Below are positions 20,500 through 31,673 of a stretch of DNA of 64,000 nt, piece by piece. Made by a program: the position numbers and the translations under genes. The DNA comes from Candidatus Propionivibrio dominans (GTDB taxonomy: Bacteria; Pseudomonadota; Gammaproteobacteria; Burkholderiales; Rhodocyclaceae), in assembly GCA_016709335.1 (NCBI GenBank), contig JADJNC010000004.1:124001-188000 (forward strand), given 5' to 3'. The notes under the pieces are model-generated. The model was given only the letters and a program-made list of their open reading frames with translations, was not told the origin of the DNA and searched no databases. Each line of letters opens with the position of its first letter. Position 1 is the first letter of the stretch.

Positions 20500-21189
20500 A
20501 TGACTCTTAAACGCGCACTCGCCGCTCCCGCTTTTCTCGCCGTCCTCGTCTGTGCTGCCCCTGCACAGGCCGCGTCAGCCTATTCCCAGACCTGGAGCGG
20601 TTCCACTACCGAGGGTTGGGAAGGCAACACCACCAGCAGTGTGGTCGTATTTGACGGCGGAGTGGGCAACCCTGCTGGTTCGATCGCCTCGCGTCTTGAT
20701 ACTTCAATCTCCAGATTCGACATCGGCTTCACATCGGGCAATGTGGCCGCAACAAGTGGAAGCTTCACCGGTAGCCCGTGGCAGGTGTCGTTCGACGTGC
20801 AGTTGAACGCGGGAAAATTCGATAACATCTGGTTGCGTTACCGCTTCCAGGACTCCACCTTCAACGGCTGGCGCCATGCCCTCACTGGCCCCTTCGACCA
20901 GTACAACACGTGGACGACATACCAAGTGACGTTTGATCCAGGCTGGTCCGATGCGCTGGCCGTAGCCAACGGCTGGGTGCAGGAGTCTGGCCCGGTTGTC
21001 AGCTTTGCACAGACGATGGGCAACGCGTACAAGACCGAGATCAGGTTCGCATATACCGACTCGACCACATCGGCGCTCGTGCACCTTGACAACTTCGTTC
21101 AGTCACCGGTGCCCGAGCCGCAGACCTGGGCGCTGATGCTCGGCGGCATGCTGTTGCTGGGATCGCTGGCACGTCGGCGCCAGAACTGA
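20500..21189 (+). CDS. PEP-CTERM sorting-domain protein 2
   Basis: 229 aa, exported. The signal peptide is LKRALAAPAFLAVLVCAAP with cleavage near AQA. The body has aromatic-rich beta strands (YSQTWSGSTTEGWEG, then WQVSFDVQLNAGKFDNIWL) resembling a carbohydrate-binding jelly roll. The tail SPVPEPQTWALMLGGMLLLG followed by SLARRR is a clear PEP-CTERM signal. GAGGAG lies eight bases before the ATG. It differs in sequence from PEP-CTERM gene 1 apart from the tail, but shares the upstream box at almost identical distance. Confidence 0.88.
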   Translation: MTLKRALAAPAFLAVLVCAAPAQAASAYSQTWSGSTTEGWEGNTTSSVVVFDGGVGNPAGSIASRLDTSISRFDIGFTSGNVAATSGSFTGSPWQVSFDVQLNAGKFDNIWLRYRFQDSTFNGWRHALTGPFDQYNTWTTYQVTFDPGWSDALAVANGWVQESGPVVSFAQTMGNAYKTEIRFAYTDSTTSALVHLDNFVQSPVPEPQTWALMLGGMLLLGSLARRRQN

Positions 21190-21792
21190 GCGCGGCTTGC
21201 CGTCCGTCGTTCAGTAGCCGGTCGGTCGGGGCCGAATGTCGCGCAGGATCGTGGTCGCGACACCCCGACAAACTGGCGGGTCGATGACAAGCCCTCATGT
21301 CTCATCAAGGCCGTGGTTGCGCTTGCCTCGTAACAACAACGCGTGCTTGCTATTCCGAAGGATCTGGTGCCGTTTCTTAAATAGGCGATACGCTGAACGT
21401 GCGGTGGAAGAAGCGCAAGGCCGGATCCGCTGGCAAAACCAGGAGTGTCAGCACCCGACCGCGGAGCCTCGTCAGTTGGCAATTTCCATCAATGGCGCCG
21501 GACCTGTAGCCTGTAGGTCGGGTTAGCGATAGCGTAACCCGACAATCAGGCGCCGAAAGCCGGACTACGGCCTGCGGCCTGAACCGACTCTTTTATACAC
21601 AACTCCCCGGTCAGCACTGTCCCCGCAACTCCCCACGCATGCCGCGCCGGGAGTATTCTTCAGGTGTCGCCTTCGCCTGACATTGGGATTGCATCCCTGC
21701 ATCGCCTTCAACCCGTTTGCCAGGTCAAGTGTACCTTCCAGCTTCATTCAAGGGCAAAATCGTGGCGGCTGTTTTTTGTGAAAGCTTACCTC
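21190..21792. other. About 600-base gap with one REP and no recognised gene
   Basis: Between PEP-CTERM gene 2 and the next hypothetical gene. No reading frame here resembles a known protein. A REP copy lies at 21513-21547. The rest is unexplained spacer. Confidence 0.55.
21513..21547. repeat. GGTCGGGTTA...TAACCCGAC REP element
   Basis: GTAGGTCGGGTTAGCGATAG continues into CGTAACCCGACAATC, an imperfect palindrome. It is one of about eight related copies in this window (30.1, 30.2, 47.5, 48.8, 53.1, 55.7 and 59.7 kb). Confidence 0.75.
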
Positions 21793-22277
21793 ATGACCTG
21801 GCTGCGCCTGTTTTTCACACTCCTTGCCGCTCTGGGCACAAGCTCCAGCCCGGCCCTTACGCCGCCTTTCGATACTCGTCCCGGCTTTTCGCCGGGGACT
21901 GGATCGGCACGGGTGCCGACGACCAGCTCTGCTTCATCCGCTTGCAGCCCGACGGCAATGGCACGGTGCTGGTCAGCAGCGCCAGCGGCGACTGGCTGGG
22001 CGCGCGCATTCGCTGGCGCAATCAGCGGCAGAGCCTGGTACTGATCGAAGTCAGCCCCGAAGTCAGCCTATTTCCTGCCGAACCGGCCCGGCGCCTGATG
22101 CCGCTGTCCGGATTGACCCTGCGCAGTGGCATCAACCAGACCCTGCAACTCAAACCGGGTGAGCGCAGTCCGGTCTGCGAACTTCAACTGCACAACAGGG
22201 TACTGAGCCGTTCCGAACAGGCCGGGATACTGCTCGACAGCCCGGCCGACGTCAGGAAATCCGATGGCAGAAAATGA
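21793..22277 (+). CDS. Hypothetical exported protein (apparent frameshift)
   Basis: I do not recognise the family. From the ATG at 21793 a clean signal peptide is encoded (MTWLRLFFTLLAALGTSSS). A different frame then carries the sensible continuation, RLFAGDWIGTGADDQLCFI, to the stop at 22277. Joining them needs one extra base between about 21840 and 21890, in a C-rich stretch. The mature part would be about 140 aa, beta-rich, with a VCELQLH cysteine near the end. Its 3' end overlaps the next gene by 14 bases, so the pair is probably co-transcribed. A start further upstream in the second frame would lack a signal peptide. Confidence 0.5.
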
Positions 22278-22767
22278 TCCCGCCCAGCCCGGCCCTGGCT
22301 CAAGCCCGGGACACAGCAAACAGTCTTTGGCCGTCGTCTTGCTGAAACTCTGCTGGCCGCTGCCCGGTGCGCTGACCGGGGCGGCCGTCGGCTTTCATGT
22401 TTACTTCCGGCAGCCGGGTCTGAATACCGATACCGTCGCACCGCTTTTTTTCGCTGGCTTCTGGGCATTTTGCGGGTTGCTGATCGGAACTTTGTGCAGC
22501 AGCGCTGTGGCCTTGCTGATCGAACACGGACTGAGCCGCTGGCTACCCGGCAAGCCGCTGATCACCGCCAGCCTCTCCCTGCTCTGCCTGATCGGGCTTT
22601 GCTACGTGCTGCGTGCGCCGCTCGAAGCTCGCCTGCCCGTGTTGATCTGGCCGGCACTCGAGAAGTTGCCTGCGCGCCCGCAAGCCGTGCCCACGCCTTC
22701 GCCATGCACTCAGACACCGCCCACCGAGCGCAAGGCTCGTCAAGCATGGGATCTGGAATGTCGCTGA
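22264..22767 (+). CDS. Hypothetical inner-membrane protein
   Basis: 167 aa, no family recognised. After a soluble Pro/Gly/Ser-rich start, hydrophobic segments lie near residues 27-45 (LLKLCWPLPGALTGAAVGF), 60-90 (PLFFAGFWAFCGLLIGTLC) and 100-120 (LITASLSLLCLIGLCYVL). The tail is proline-rich and soluble. It overlaps the preceding exported protein by 14 bases. The pair looks like a small envelope module but nothing indicates its job. Confidence 0.55.
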   Translation: MAENDPAQPGPGSSPGHSKQSLAVVLLKLCWPLPGALTGAAVGFHVYFRQPGLNTDTVAPLFFAGFWAFCGLLIGTLCSSAVALLIEHGLSRWLPGKPLITASLSLLCLIGLCYVLRAPLEARLPVLIWPALEKLPARPQAVPTPSPCTQTPPTERKARQAWDLECR

Positions 22768-22886
22768 AAGCGGGTCCAAGTGATCCGAGCAGGCGTCTAG
22801 TTGCTGATTGCTCTGGGAAACCCGGTTTTTCCCGAAAGATTTCATTCGGGGCAAAGGCTGAAATCCGGGGAATGACTGGCCGTGCT

Positions 22887-22918
22887 TACTGGATTCCGGC
22901 TTTCGCCGGAATGACGAA
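22887..22918. repeat. GGATTCCGGC...GCCGGAATGAC palindrome
   Basis: Single palindromic unit (ATTCCGGC-TTTC-GCCGGAAT) of the repeat family seen at 14.5, 15.2 and 59.8 kb, in the gap between the membrane protein and the convergent pqiC. Confidence 0.7.
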
Positions 22919-22958
22919 CTGAACTGTGTGGCTCCTCGGGTCGCCTTTCTGCACTGCC

Positions 22959-23600
22959 CTAGCGCATCGCCCTGGCAATATCGGCACTGACCTGCATGAG
23001 TGCACGGCTTTGCGCAGCCACCAGGGGCTCGTAACCGGCACCGGACACCGCTTCGCGTACCAGGGTGCGCCCGCTTATGGGCAGACCGGGTGTGGCGGCG
23101 GGGGTTGTTCCGGCGGGTTTTCCGCCAGTCTTGGCTGGCGTCATGCTGGCCGCATTGCTTGCCGAGGGCCGAATGGTCCACAGCACATCGAGGACGACCA
23201 CTTCGCCGAGCCGGGCGTCAAACGTCTGGACATCGATCAACACCTGATAGTCCGCTTTCGTCTGCGTGCTTTGTGCATAGCTCCACACCCGTGTGGTGCC
23301 CAGATCGTGAGCCAGATTGGCCGCGATCACACGGGAAATATCGCCCTTCAGCGAACCGGCCCAACGGTGGAATTCGTTCATGCTGACCTGATTACTGCCG
23401 TTCTGCACCACCAACAGAGCCTGGTCGACCGACTCGGGCAAACTCACCGGCCCGACAATGACGCTGGTTCCCGTGCTGGTTACGGGGGCAGAGGGCGCTG
23501 GTGCGGCACTCAGGGTGTAGTAAGACGTTTTGGGCGAACTGCTGCACGCCGACAACAGCAAAGCCAGCAGACCGACAGTGACTAATAACCGTGATTTCAT
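22959..23600 (-). CDS. pqiC: PqiC-like ABC-transport auxiliary lipoprotein
   Basis: 213 aa lipoprotein (lipobox LLSAC, residues 15-19). It has the PqiC/DUF330 pattern: SYYTLSAAP after the lipid anchor, VIVGPVSLPESVDQALLVV and NEFHRWAGSLKGDISRVIA. PqiC is the outer-membrane partner of the PqiB tunnel that moves lipids between inner and outer membranes. It overlaps pqiB by 4 bases and is last in the operon. An Ala/Thr/Pro-rich insertion (residues 152-172) is longer than in E. coli. Confidence 0.88.
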   Translation of the reverse strand: MKSRLLVTVGLLALLLSACSSSPKTSYYTLSAAPAPSAPVTSTGTSVIVGPVSLPESVDQALLVVQNGSNQVSMNEFHRWAGSLKGDISRVIAANLAHDLGTTRVWSYAQSTQTKADYQVLIDVQTFDARLGEVVVLDVLWTIRPSASNAASMTPAKTGGKPAGTTPAATPGLPISGRTLVREAVSGAGYEPLVAAQSRALMQVSADIARAMR

Positions 23601-25270
23601 TTTTTGGACTCCTCTGGCGGCTTGCCGAAGATCAGCGATTGCGGTTGACGATCAAGGGAATCGCTCAATGTTTTTATCGAGGCCGCAGTTCGCGTCAGCT
23701 CACGCAAGGCGTCGCGCAGGTCGGTCTGCAAAGGCGAATCGCTGGCCATCACGTTCTCGGCGTTCTGCATCGCGCGCCTGGCCTCAATCAGCGTCTGGTT
23801 GAGCTCGGGAACGGTTTCGGCATCGAGACGTTTGACCAGTGTGTCGATATTGCCGAGGAGGAGATCCATTTTCTTGACGATTCTGGCGCCGGTTTCCTCC
23901 AGCTCGTCGAAAGTCCCTGGAATGGCCGGTATCTCGATCGGAAACTGGCTCGCATCGAATTTGACCTTCGGCGCTTTGGGGAAGAAATCAACGCCGATAT
24001 ACAATTGCCCGGTAAGCAGATTGGCGCTGCGTAATTGAGCGCGAAAACCCTTTTCGATAAACAATTGATCCCGCTTGATACGCTCGGCTCTGGTTTTGGG
24101 CACCGGCAGCGAAGCGCCGCCGGTACGCGAGTTTGCACGCAAACGCTCAGGATAGAGATAGATTTCGACCGGCTGCACAAAATCAAAAAGCTTCGGCTCA
24201 AACTCGGTATGGATGCTGATGACCTCGCCGATATTGATCCCGCGGAATTCGACCGGCGCGCCGACCGACAGGCCGCGTACGGATTGCTTAAAAACAATCA
24301 CGAAGCGCTCGGTCTGTGCATCCGGACGTTTCATGGCCTCGGAGCGCGTAGCATAGAGCTGGAATACGGCATCCTTCTCAGCACGCTCGGCTGGCGCTCC
24401 GTCGGCAGCCGGTGTCGAAGACGCCGCCGCCGTTGCCGGTTTCTCCTGGGTGGCGGGAATGATTTCACTGCCCGGTCCGGAAGGTGCCTCAAAAGCTATC
24501 CCACCAATCAGAATGGACACGAAGGACTCGGTCTGCACTTGCAAGCCAGCCGCACTGAGTGACACATCGACGCCGCTGGCGTTCCAGAAGCGGGTGTCGT
24601 TCGTTACGTATTTGTCATAGGGCGCATGCACAAACACCCGGACCGACACCCCTTTGCCGTCCTTGTCCAGATCGTAAGCCACGACCTCGCCGACCGTCAG
24701 TCGGCGGAAATAAACCGGCACCCCAATATCGAGCGAACCGAGGTTGGAAGCACGCAGCACAAACTCCCGCCCAGGGGTATCCGCCGTCACGATAGGCGGC
24801 ACATCCAGCGCCACAAAATCCACTCGTTTACTCTTCGACTCGCCAACATCCACCGCAATAAAAGGGCCGGCCAGCAGGGTACCGAGGCCGGTTACCCCGC
24901 TCGCGGTAATGCGTGGCCGGACTATCCAGAAACGCGTGTCTTCCAGGAGAAAATCCGAGGCCTCCCTGTTCAGTTCTACACTGGCAATTACCTGATTGCG
25001 GTCAGCAGACAGCGCAACGGTTTTAACCAGACCAATATCGACGTCCTTGTATTTAACGTGGGTTTTACCCGCCTCCAGTCCATCGCCCGACTTGAAGCTG
25101 ATGGTGATCGTTGGCCCGCGTTCAAGAATCACCTTGACCGCCAGTCCGGCGCCGACCAGAACCGCCACGATCGGGATGATCCAGATAAACTGCGGCGCCC
25201 AGCGCCGCTTGGGCCTGGCTACTGCCGCTGGCAGGTTCGGCAGGTCAGTATCGTGCCGCGTATCAGTCAT
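23597..25270 (-). CDS. pqiB: PqiB, MCE-domain lipid transport protein
   Basis: 557 aa. One N-terminal membrane helix (IWIIPIVAVLVGAGLAVKV) is followed by three MCE/MlaD domains: TISFKSGDGLEAGKTHVKYK near 53, FVLRASNLGSLDIGVPVYFR near 170, and FVIVFKQSVRGLSVGAPVEF near 325. The C-terminal helix and coiled coil form the needle of the syringe-shaped PqiB hexamer. An Ala/Pro/Thr linker lies between domains 2 and 3. It is in an operon with two pqiA genes upstream and pqiC downstream, each overlapping by 4 bases. Confidence 0.93.
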   Translation of the reverse strand: MTDTRHDTDLPNLPAAVARPKRRWAPQFIWIIPIVAVLVGAGLAVKVILERGPTITISFKSGDGLEAGKTHVKYKDVDIGLVKTVALSADRNQVIASVELNREASDFLLEDTRFWIVRPRITASGVTGLGTLLAGPFIAVDVGESKSKRVDFVALDVPPIVTADTPGREFVLRASNLGSLDIGVPVYFRRLTVGEVVAYDLDKDGKGVSVRVFVHAPYDKYVTNDTRFWNASGVDVSLSAAGLQVQTESFVSILIGGIAFEAPSGPGSEIIPATQEKPATAAASSTPAADGAPAERAEKDAVFQLYATRSEAMKRPDAQTERFVIVFKQSVRGLSVGAPVEFRGINIGEVISIHTEFEPKLFDFVQPVEIYLYPERLRANSRTGGASLPVPKTRAERIKRDQLFIEKGFRAQLRSANLLTGQLYIGVDFFPKAPKVKFDASQFPIEIPAIPGTFDELEETGARIVKKMDLLLGNIDTLVKRLDAETVPELNQTLIEARRAMQNAENVMASDSPLQTDLRDALRELTRTAASIKTLSDSLDRQPQSLIFGKPPEESKK

Positions 25271-25932
25271 TGCTTTTCTCCATTTGCCGGCTCTGCCGGT
25301 TCTGCCGGTTCTGCCCTATCCCAGATCAGCCGCGGATCAAAGCTCTCCGCAGCAAATATGGTCAGTACCACCACCGCACCAAAGGCAATCGCACCACTAC
25401 CGGCGCGAATCGACATCAAGCTGCCAAACTGTACCAGCGCGGTCAGCATGGCGGCCACATAAACGTCAATCATCGACCAGCGCCCTACGGCCTCAACCAC
25501 ACGGTAAAGCCGGGTTCGTTCGCGTGGCGCCCACAGCGAACGACGCTGCACCGAAACCAGCAGAAAGGTCAGGGAGAGCAGCTTGGCGGCCGGGATGGCA
25601 ATGCTTGCGATAAACAGGATGATCGCCAGCGGCTGCGAACCCGAGGTCCACAGATAGATCACCCCGCTCAGGATCGTATCTTTCTCGCTACCGAAGAGCG
25701 AGCCCGTTTGCATCACCGGCAACAGATTGGCCGGAATAATCAACACATAAGCGGCGATCAACAAGGCCCAGGCACGTGAAATGCTATCCGGCTTGCGAAA
25801 ATGCAGACTCGAACCGCAGCGTGCACAGGTCAGCCCGTGCGCTTCCGGCGCAGCACGCTGCGTCAGTCCGCAGGTGTGGCACGCGAGCACGCCCGCCGAA
25901 GCCCCGGTGACAAGCGCCGTTCCGGCAGTCAT
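25267..25932 (-). CDS. pqiA: PqiA-like membrane protein, second half-size copy
   Basis: About 221 aa from the ATG at 25932, which overlaps the stop of the preceding pqiA as ATGA. A longer frame upstream has no conserved sequence. It starts with a zinc ribbon (LACHTCGLTQ, then LTCARCGSSL), then four membrane segments with the PqiA signature RWSMIDVYVAAML. E. coli PqiA is one protein with two such domains; here each domain is a separate gene. The C-terminus has an AEPAEPAEPA repeat. It belongs to the pqiAABC lipid-transport operon. Confidence 0.85.
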   Translation of the reverse strand: MTAGTALVTGASAGVLACHTCGLTQRAAPEAHGLTCARCGSSLHFRKPDSISRAWALLIAAYVLIIPANLLPVMQTGSLFGSEKDTILSGVIYLWTSGSQPLAIILFIASIAIPAAKLLSLTFLLVSVQRRSLWAPRERTRLYRVVEAVGRWSMIDVYVAAMLTALVQFGSLMSIRAGSGAIAFGAVVVLTIFAAESFDPRLIWDRAEPAEPAEPANGEKQ

Positions 25933-26537
25933 CGCAAAGCTCCCACGCGCGCCCAGAAAATGCGCACATCGAACCCGGCCACGGCAGCAGACACCGCGAA
26001 CATCAGCAAAACAAAGGACCACAGCGCAATGCCCGGCACCACCGAGGCCATGGCCGCCAATTTGCTGATCGTCACCAGCAGGCCGAGCATGAACACCTCG
26101 ACCATGCTCCACGGTTGCACAGCGTGCAACAATCGGAACACGCTCGGCACGGCGGGCGGCACGCGCCCCAGTTTGAGCGGCAGGAGAAGATAGATCAGTG
26201 CGCCGATCTCCAGTGCCGGCATCAGAAAAGTGGTGACGAAAACGAGCAGGGCGACGCTCGGCATGTCGTCGTGCAGCAGCACACCCACCGCGCCAAGCAA
26301 GGTGGTTGAGCTCATCAGGCCGCGCGAATTCATGCTCACGATCGGGAAAGAATTGGCGATAACAAATAGAACCACCGCCGTCAGTGCGAAGACCAGGCTT
26401 CGCTCAAGCCCCTCCGGCTGGTGACGATACAGATTACAGCCACAGCGCGTGCAGCGCGCCAATCCGCCGGCCTCCAGCGGCACTTCGCGCAATAGCAGAT
26501 CGCATTCATGGCAGACAACCAGTGCCTCTGACGACAT
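25929..26537 (-). CDS. pqiA: PqiA-like membrane protein, first half-size copy
   Basis: About 202 aa from the ATG at 26537; ATGs at 26561 and 26597 are also in frame and the choice is uncertain. The zinc-ribbon pair VVCHECDLLL / ARCTRCGCNL is followed by four membrane helices and the PWSMVEVFMLGLL signature. It is the first gene of the pqi operon. With the next gene it reconstitutes the two-domain PqiA of E. coli. Confidence 0.83.
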   Translation of the reverse strand: MSSEALVVCHECDLLLREVPLEAGGLARCTRCGCNLYRHQPEGLERSLVFALTAVVLFVIANSFPIVSMNSRGLMSSTTLLGAVGVLLHDDMPSVALLVFVTTFLMPALEIGALIYLLLPLKLGRVPPAVPSVFRLLHAVQPWSMVEVFMLGLLVTISKLAAMASVVPGIALWSFVLLMFAVSAAVAGFDVRIFWARVGALR

Positions 26538-26756
26538 CGAAAACACCTGTTTACAACGCATTGTCGAAGCGCGGATGGTAGCAGCCAATACATCCACTGG
26601 CTAGGATCTGTTGACCGGGCGATTACATGCAGACTATCGTCATGATGACAGGGCTCAATTAGCCCTGGTTCGGGCAAGGAAGCATCGTCCCGGCGCAAGA
26701 CGAGAGCCACTGGCGCGACTTTCAGGCTAAAGTACGGGAATGGACAGTCGATAAGC

Positions 26757-27941
26757 ATGACAATGAACAACCGTCTCCAGGCAGAGAACTTTTCCCTCCA
26801 CCAGCAGTTGGAATCCCTGCTGAACGAAGCGCGGATCAATGAAGACAAGATGCGCCGCTTTGATCAGCTCGAACGCCGGTTGATTGGCGCCGGCTCGCTG
26901 CTGGAACTGCTTCACCTGCTGCTCAGCGAATGCAAACAAACGTTCGGGCTTGAGTTTGTGACCCTCGCGCTGGTTGATCGGGAGAATGAGGCGAGCCGGA
27001 TTCTGGAAAGCGGGCTGGGCAGCGATACCGCCTGCAGCGGACTCACGCTGCTACCGACGCCAGCTACACTGCAAGCACTATATGGCGACTCACAGCGTCC
27101 TTTTCTCGGCGTCTGCAGTGAGCCGCACCACCAGTCACTGTTCGCTGCACCGTCGGCGGCGATTGCCTCGGCGGCCCTCTTGCCGCTTACGCGCCAGGGC
27201 GAACTGATCGGCAGTCTGCACTTTGGCAGTGCCAACCCCGATCGTTATGTTGCCGGTTGCGCAACCGACTTCCTTGAGCGACTGGCTGAAATCATCGCCC
27301 TTTGCCTGGAAAGTGCCCTGATTCAGGAACGCCTGAAGCTGGCAGGGCTGACCGATGCCTTGACCGGGGTGCCAAACCGCCGCTACTTCGAACACCGCTG
27401 CCAGGTCGAAATCAGCCAGGCTCGCCGATACCGGCATGCACTGGCGTGCATGTTTCTCGACATCGACAGATTCAAGCGCATCAATGATACGCACGGCCAT
27501 CAGACCGGTGATGAAGTGCTGCGCAGCGTAGCCAGCGTCATTCAGTCCCAGTTGCGGGCCGGCGATACGCTTGCCCGCTACGGCGGCGAGGAATTCGTTG
27601 TTCTCCTGCCGCAATCCGAGCTGCATCATGCCCGGCAAATCGCTGAACGGATTCGCCGCAGCATTGAAGAAAACCAGTTCCAGGGCCATTCGGGACAGGC
27701 CATCAAGGTCACCCTCTCGATCGGGCTGTCGATGTTGCCCGCCGAGCTGCCGTCAGGGGAGAATCGGCAACCGGCCGAACGGCTGATTGCCGCCGCCGAC
27801 CAGGCTCTCTATCAGGCCAAGAATGGCGGTCGCAACCGCGTCGTCTGTGCCGGGAATCTGCCGTCTGCTCCAGCGCGGCTTTCCGCCTGGCGCAGGATTT
27901 TTCGCCCACTTGCCGCCAGGAAACGCACTAAGCGCGCTTGA
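26757..27941 (+). CDS. DUF484/GAF-GGDEF diguanylate cyclase
   Basis: 394 aa, soluble. Residues 1-45 are an N-terminal coiled coil (AENFSLHQQLESLLNEARIN). Residues 45-190 form a DUF484/GAF-like sensor. Residues 200-365 are the GGDEF domain, with LTGVPNRRYFE, FLDIDRFKRINDTHGH, RYGGEEFVVLLP, and an I-site RAGD five residues before GGEEF. The terminal basic tail is short. An active, product-inhibited diguanylate cyclase is expected; the signal sensed is unknown. It is divergent from the pqi operon and convergent with thiC. Confidence 0.9.
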   Translation: MTMNNRLQAENFSLHQQLESLLNEARINEDKMRRFDQLERRLIGAGSLLELLHLLLSECKQTFGLEFVTLALVDRENEASRILESGLGSDTACSGLTLLPTPATLQALYGDSQRPFLGVCSEPHHQSLFAAPSAAIASAALLPLTRQGELIGSLHFGSANPDRYVAGCATDFLERLAEIIALCLESALIQERLKLAGLTDALTGVPNRRYFEHRCQVEISQARRYRHALACMFLDIDRFKRINDTHGHQTGDEVLRSVASVIQSQLRAGDTLARYGGEEFVVLLPQSELHHARQIAERIRRSIEENQFQGHSGQAIKVTLSIGLSMLPAELPSGENRQPAERLIAAADQALYQAKNGGRNRVVCAGNLPSAPARLSAWRRIFRPLAARKRTKRA

Positions 27942-27957
27942 GAATCTTCCAGGTTGA

Positions 27958-30054
<2,097 letters not shown>

Positions 30055-30111
30055 AACGTGAATCTGCAAGTTACTGGAATTGCTGACTTTAAGCAAGACT
30101 CGACAGATAGT

Positions 30112-30221
30112 GTAGGTCGGGTTAGCCCGAAGGGTGTAACCCGACAATCGCCACAATTACAGGATCGTGTGGCGAATACCGATGTCGGGTTACGCCCTGC
30201 GGGCTAACCCGACCTACGGGT
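30112..30221. repeat. Two facing REP copies upstream of the thiC leader
   Basis: GTAGGTCGGGTTAGCCCGAA at 30112 and an inverted copy ending CTAACCCGACCTACGGG at 30183-30221, about 33 bases apart. The pair could fold into one large hairpin. It lies between the riboswitch and the divergent carbonic-anhydrase-like gene. Confidence 0.75.
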
Positions 30222-30353
30222 AAAGCGGCATCAACTCACCTGAGCACCCAAGCTTTTTCCGAAACTGTTCCCGTTGTTTCGGGAAATTCGACTAAAGTAT
30301 TCCCCAGGTTTTCCGTGAATTCAAAGATGGGCACAAACAAGGGGAGTCCGGTC

Positions 30354-31628
30354 ATGCGTCTCAAGCTAATCGCTGCACTGTTTGCGGCAGCGATTCCGGC
30401 CATCGCCTCGGCGACCTGGCAGTTGGTGGCCAGCGAACCGGGCAAACGCGTTGAGATCGACCGGGCCAGCATCGTCGCCGAAGCGGGCGGGATGTCTACG
30501 GTGAAGGGGCGCATCGTGCTCGACAAGCCGATAGTCGATCCGAAAACGTCCTCCTCCTACCGAATTATCGAAGTGTCGAATCGATACAACTGCACCGAGC
30601 GTACGCAGGCCACGCTGAAGCGCAGCTACTTCAAGGAGGAGGGCGACTTGCTGCGTCAGGAAGAGGTGAAAATTCCTTTCGACATGCCGGTGCGCTCGGG
30701 TACGCCCGATGACAAACTGTTGCGCGAAGTCTGCCGGCCGAAGCCCGGTAGCGCGTCAGCGGCAGCGGCGATCAATACGGCGGACAAGGTTAGCGAAGTC
30801 GCCGGTGACTTGCGCAAGGCCAATGAGACGCTCATTGAAAAAGAGGTCAAAAAGGATTTGCGGCGTTTGACCGCGTCTGCCGGTTCAGCGCGTTCGACCA
30901 ATGACGGCAGCGTATCGCCTGAACGAAAGAAACCGGCCACATCGACGCCGTCGAGCATCGCCTGGTCGTACGAGGGCAGAGGTGGAGCGGATAACTGGCA
31001 CCGGCTGAAGCCCGAGTACGCGACCTGTGCTACGGGGCAACGCCAGTCGCCGATCGACTTGCGCGACGGCATTGCGGTTGATCTTGAGCCGATTCAGTTT
31101 GCCTATGGTCCCGCATCGTTCCGGGTGGTTGACAGCGGCCGTAACCTGCAGGTGGCCGTTTATGGCGGGGGGATCAATTTACTGGGCAAGAATTTTGATT
31201 TGCTAAGGATTCAGTTCCACCGCCCGGCGGAGGTGACCATAGACGGCAAGACCTTCGACATGGACGCGCAACTGGTGCACAAGTCTGAGGACGGCAAACT
31301 GGCGATCGTGACCGTGCTGCTTGAACAGGGGGCAGAGAATCCGCTGGTACAGACGGTGTTGAACAACCTGCCGCTCGAAAGAGGAGGCGAAGTGGCTCCG
31401 CCAGGAAAGAGCCTCGACGTGAGCCGCTTGCTGCCGGTCAATCGGCGCTACTACACATTCATGGGTTCGCTGACAACGCCGCCGTGTACGGAAGATGTTC
31501 TCTGGCTGGTGCTCAGGCAGCCACAGCAGATCTCGCCCGAGCAACTGATGATTTTTCAGCGCCTCTACAAGCCCAATGCAAGGCCTGTACAGCCAGGTTT
31601 TGGGCGCATCATCAAGGAATCGCGATAA
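30354..31628 (+). CDS. Exported fusion: adhesin-E-like domain plus degenerate alpha-carbonic anhydrase
   Basis: 424 aa from the ATG at 30354 with GGGGAG upstream. A signal peptide (LIAALFAAAIPAIASA) precedes an N-terminal domain (ATWQLVASEPGKRVEIDRAS) resembling surface-adhesin-E-like proteins, then a charged linker. Residues 210-420 match alpha-carbonic anhydrase: GQRQSPIDLRDG and YYTFMGSLTTPPCTEDVLW. The zinc site is altered. Where active enzymes have FHxHxPSEH this has IQFHRPAEV, keeping one His with Gln at the first position. The third-ligand motif ExHLVH reads DAQLVH. Two of three zinc ligands are thus Gln. I expect a non-catalytic, perhaps binding, role. Confidence 0.82.
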   Translation: MRLKLIAALFAAAIPAIASATWQLVASEPGKRVEIDRASIVAEAGGMSTVKGRIVLDKPIVDPKTSSSYRIIEVSNRYNCTERTQATLKRSYFKEEGDLLRQEEVKIPFDMPVRSGTPDDKLLREVCRPKPGSASAAAAINTADKVSEVAGDLRKANETLIEKEVKKDLRRLTASAGSARSTNDGSVSPERKKPATSTPSSIAWSYEGRGGADNWHRLKPEYATCATGQRQSPIDLRDGIAVDLEPIQFAYGPASFRVVDSGRNLQVAVYGGGINLLGKNFDLLRIQFHRPAEVTIDGKTFDMDAQLVHKSEDGKLAIVTVLLEQGAENPLVQTVLNNLPLERGGEVAPPGKSLDVSRLLPVNRRYYTFMGSLTTPPCTEDVLWLVLRQPQQISPEQLMIFQRLYKPNARPVQPGFGRIIKESR

Positions 31629-31673
31629 CCGCCCTGGTTTCCCGGTGCAACTGCTTTTTGCCTTCAAGAGCGA

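Noticed and set aside
21236..21526. Possible gene or transposase remnant after PEP-CTERM gene 2
   Set aside because: Reading frames on both strands are short and unlike any protein I know. I could not find transposase motifs or terminal repeats.
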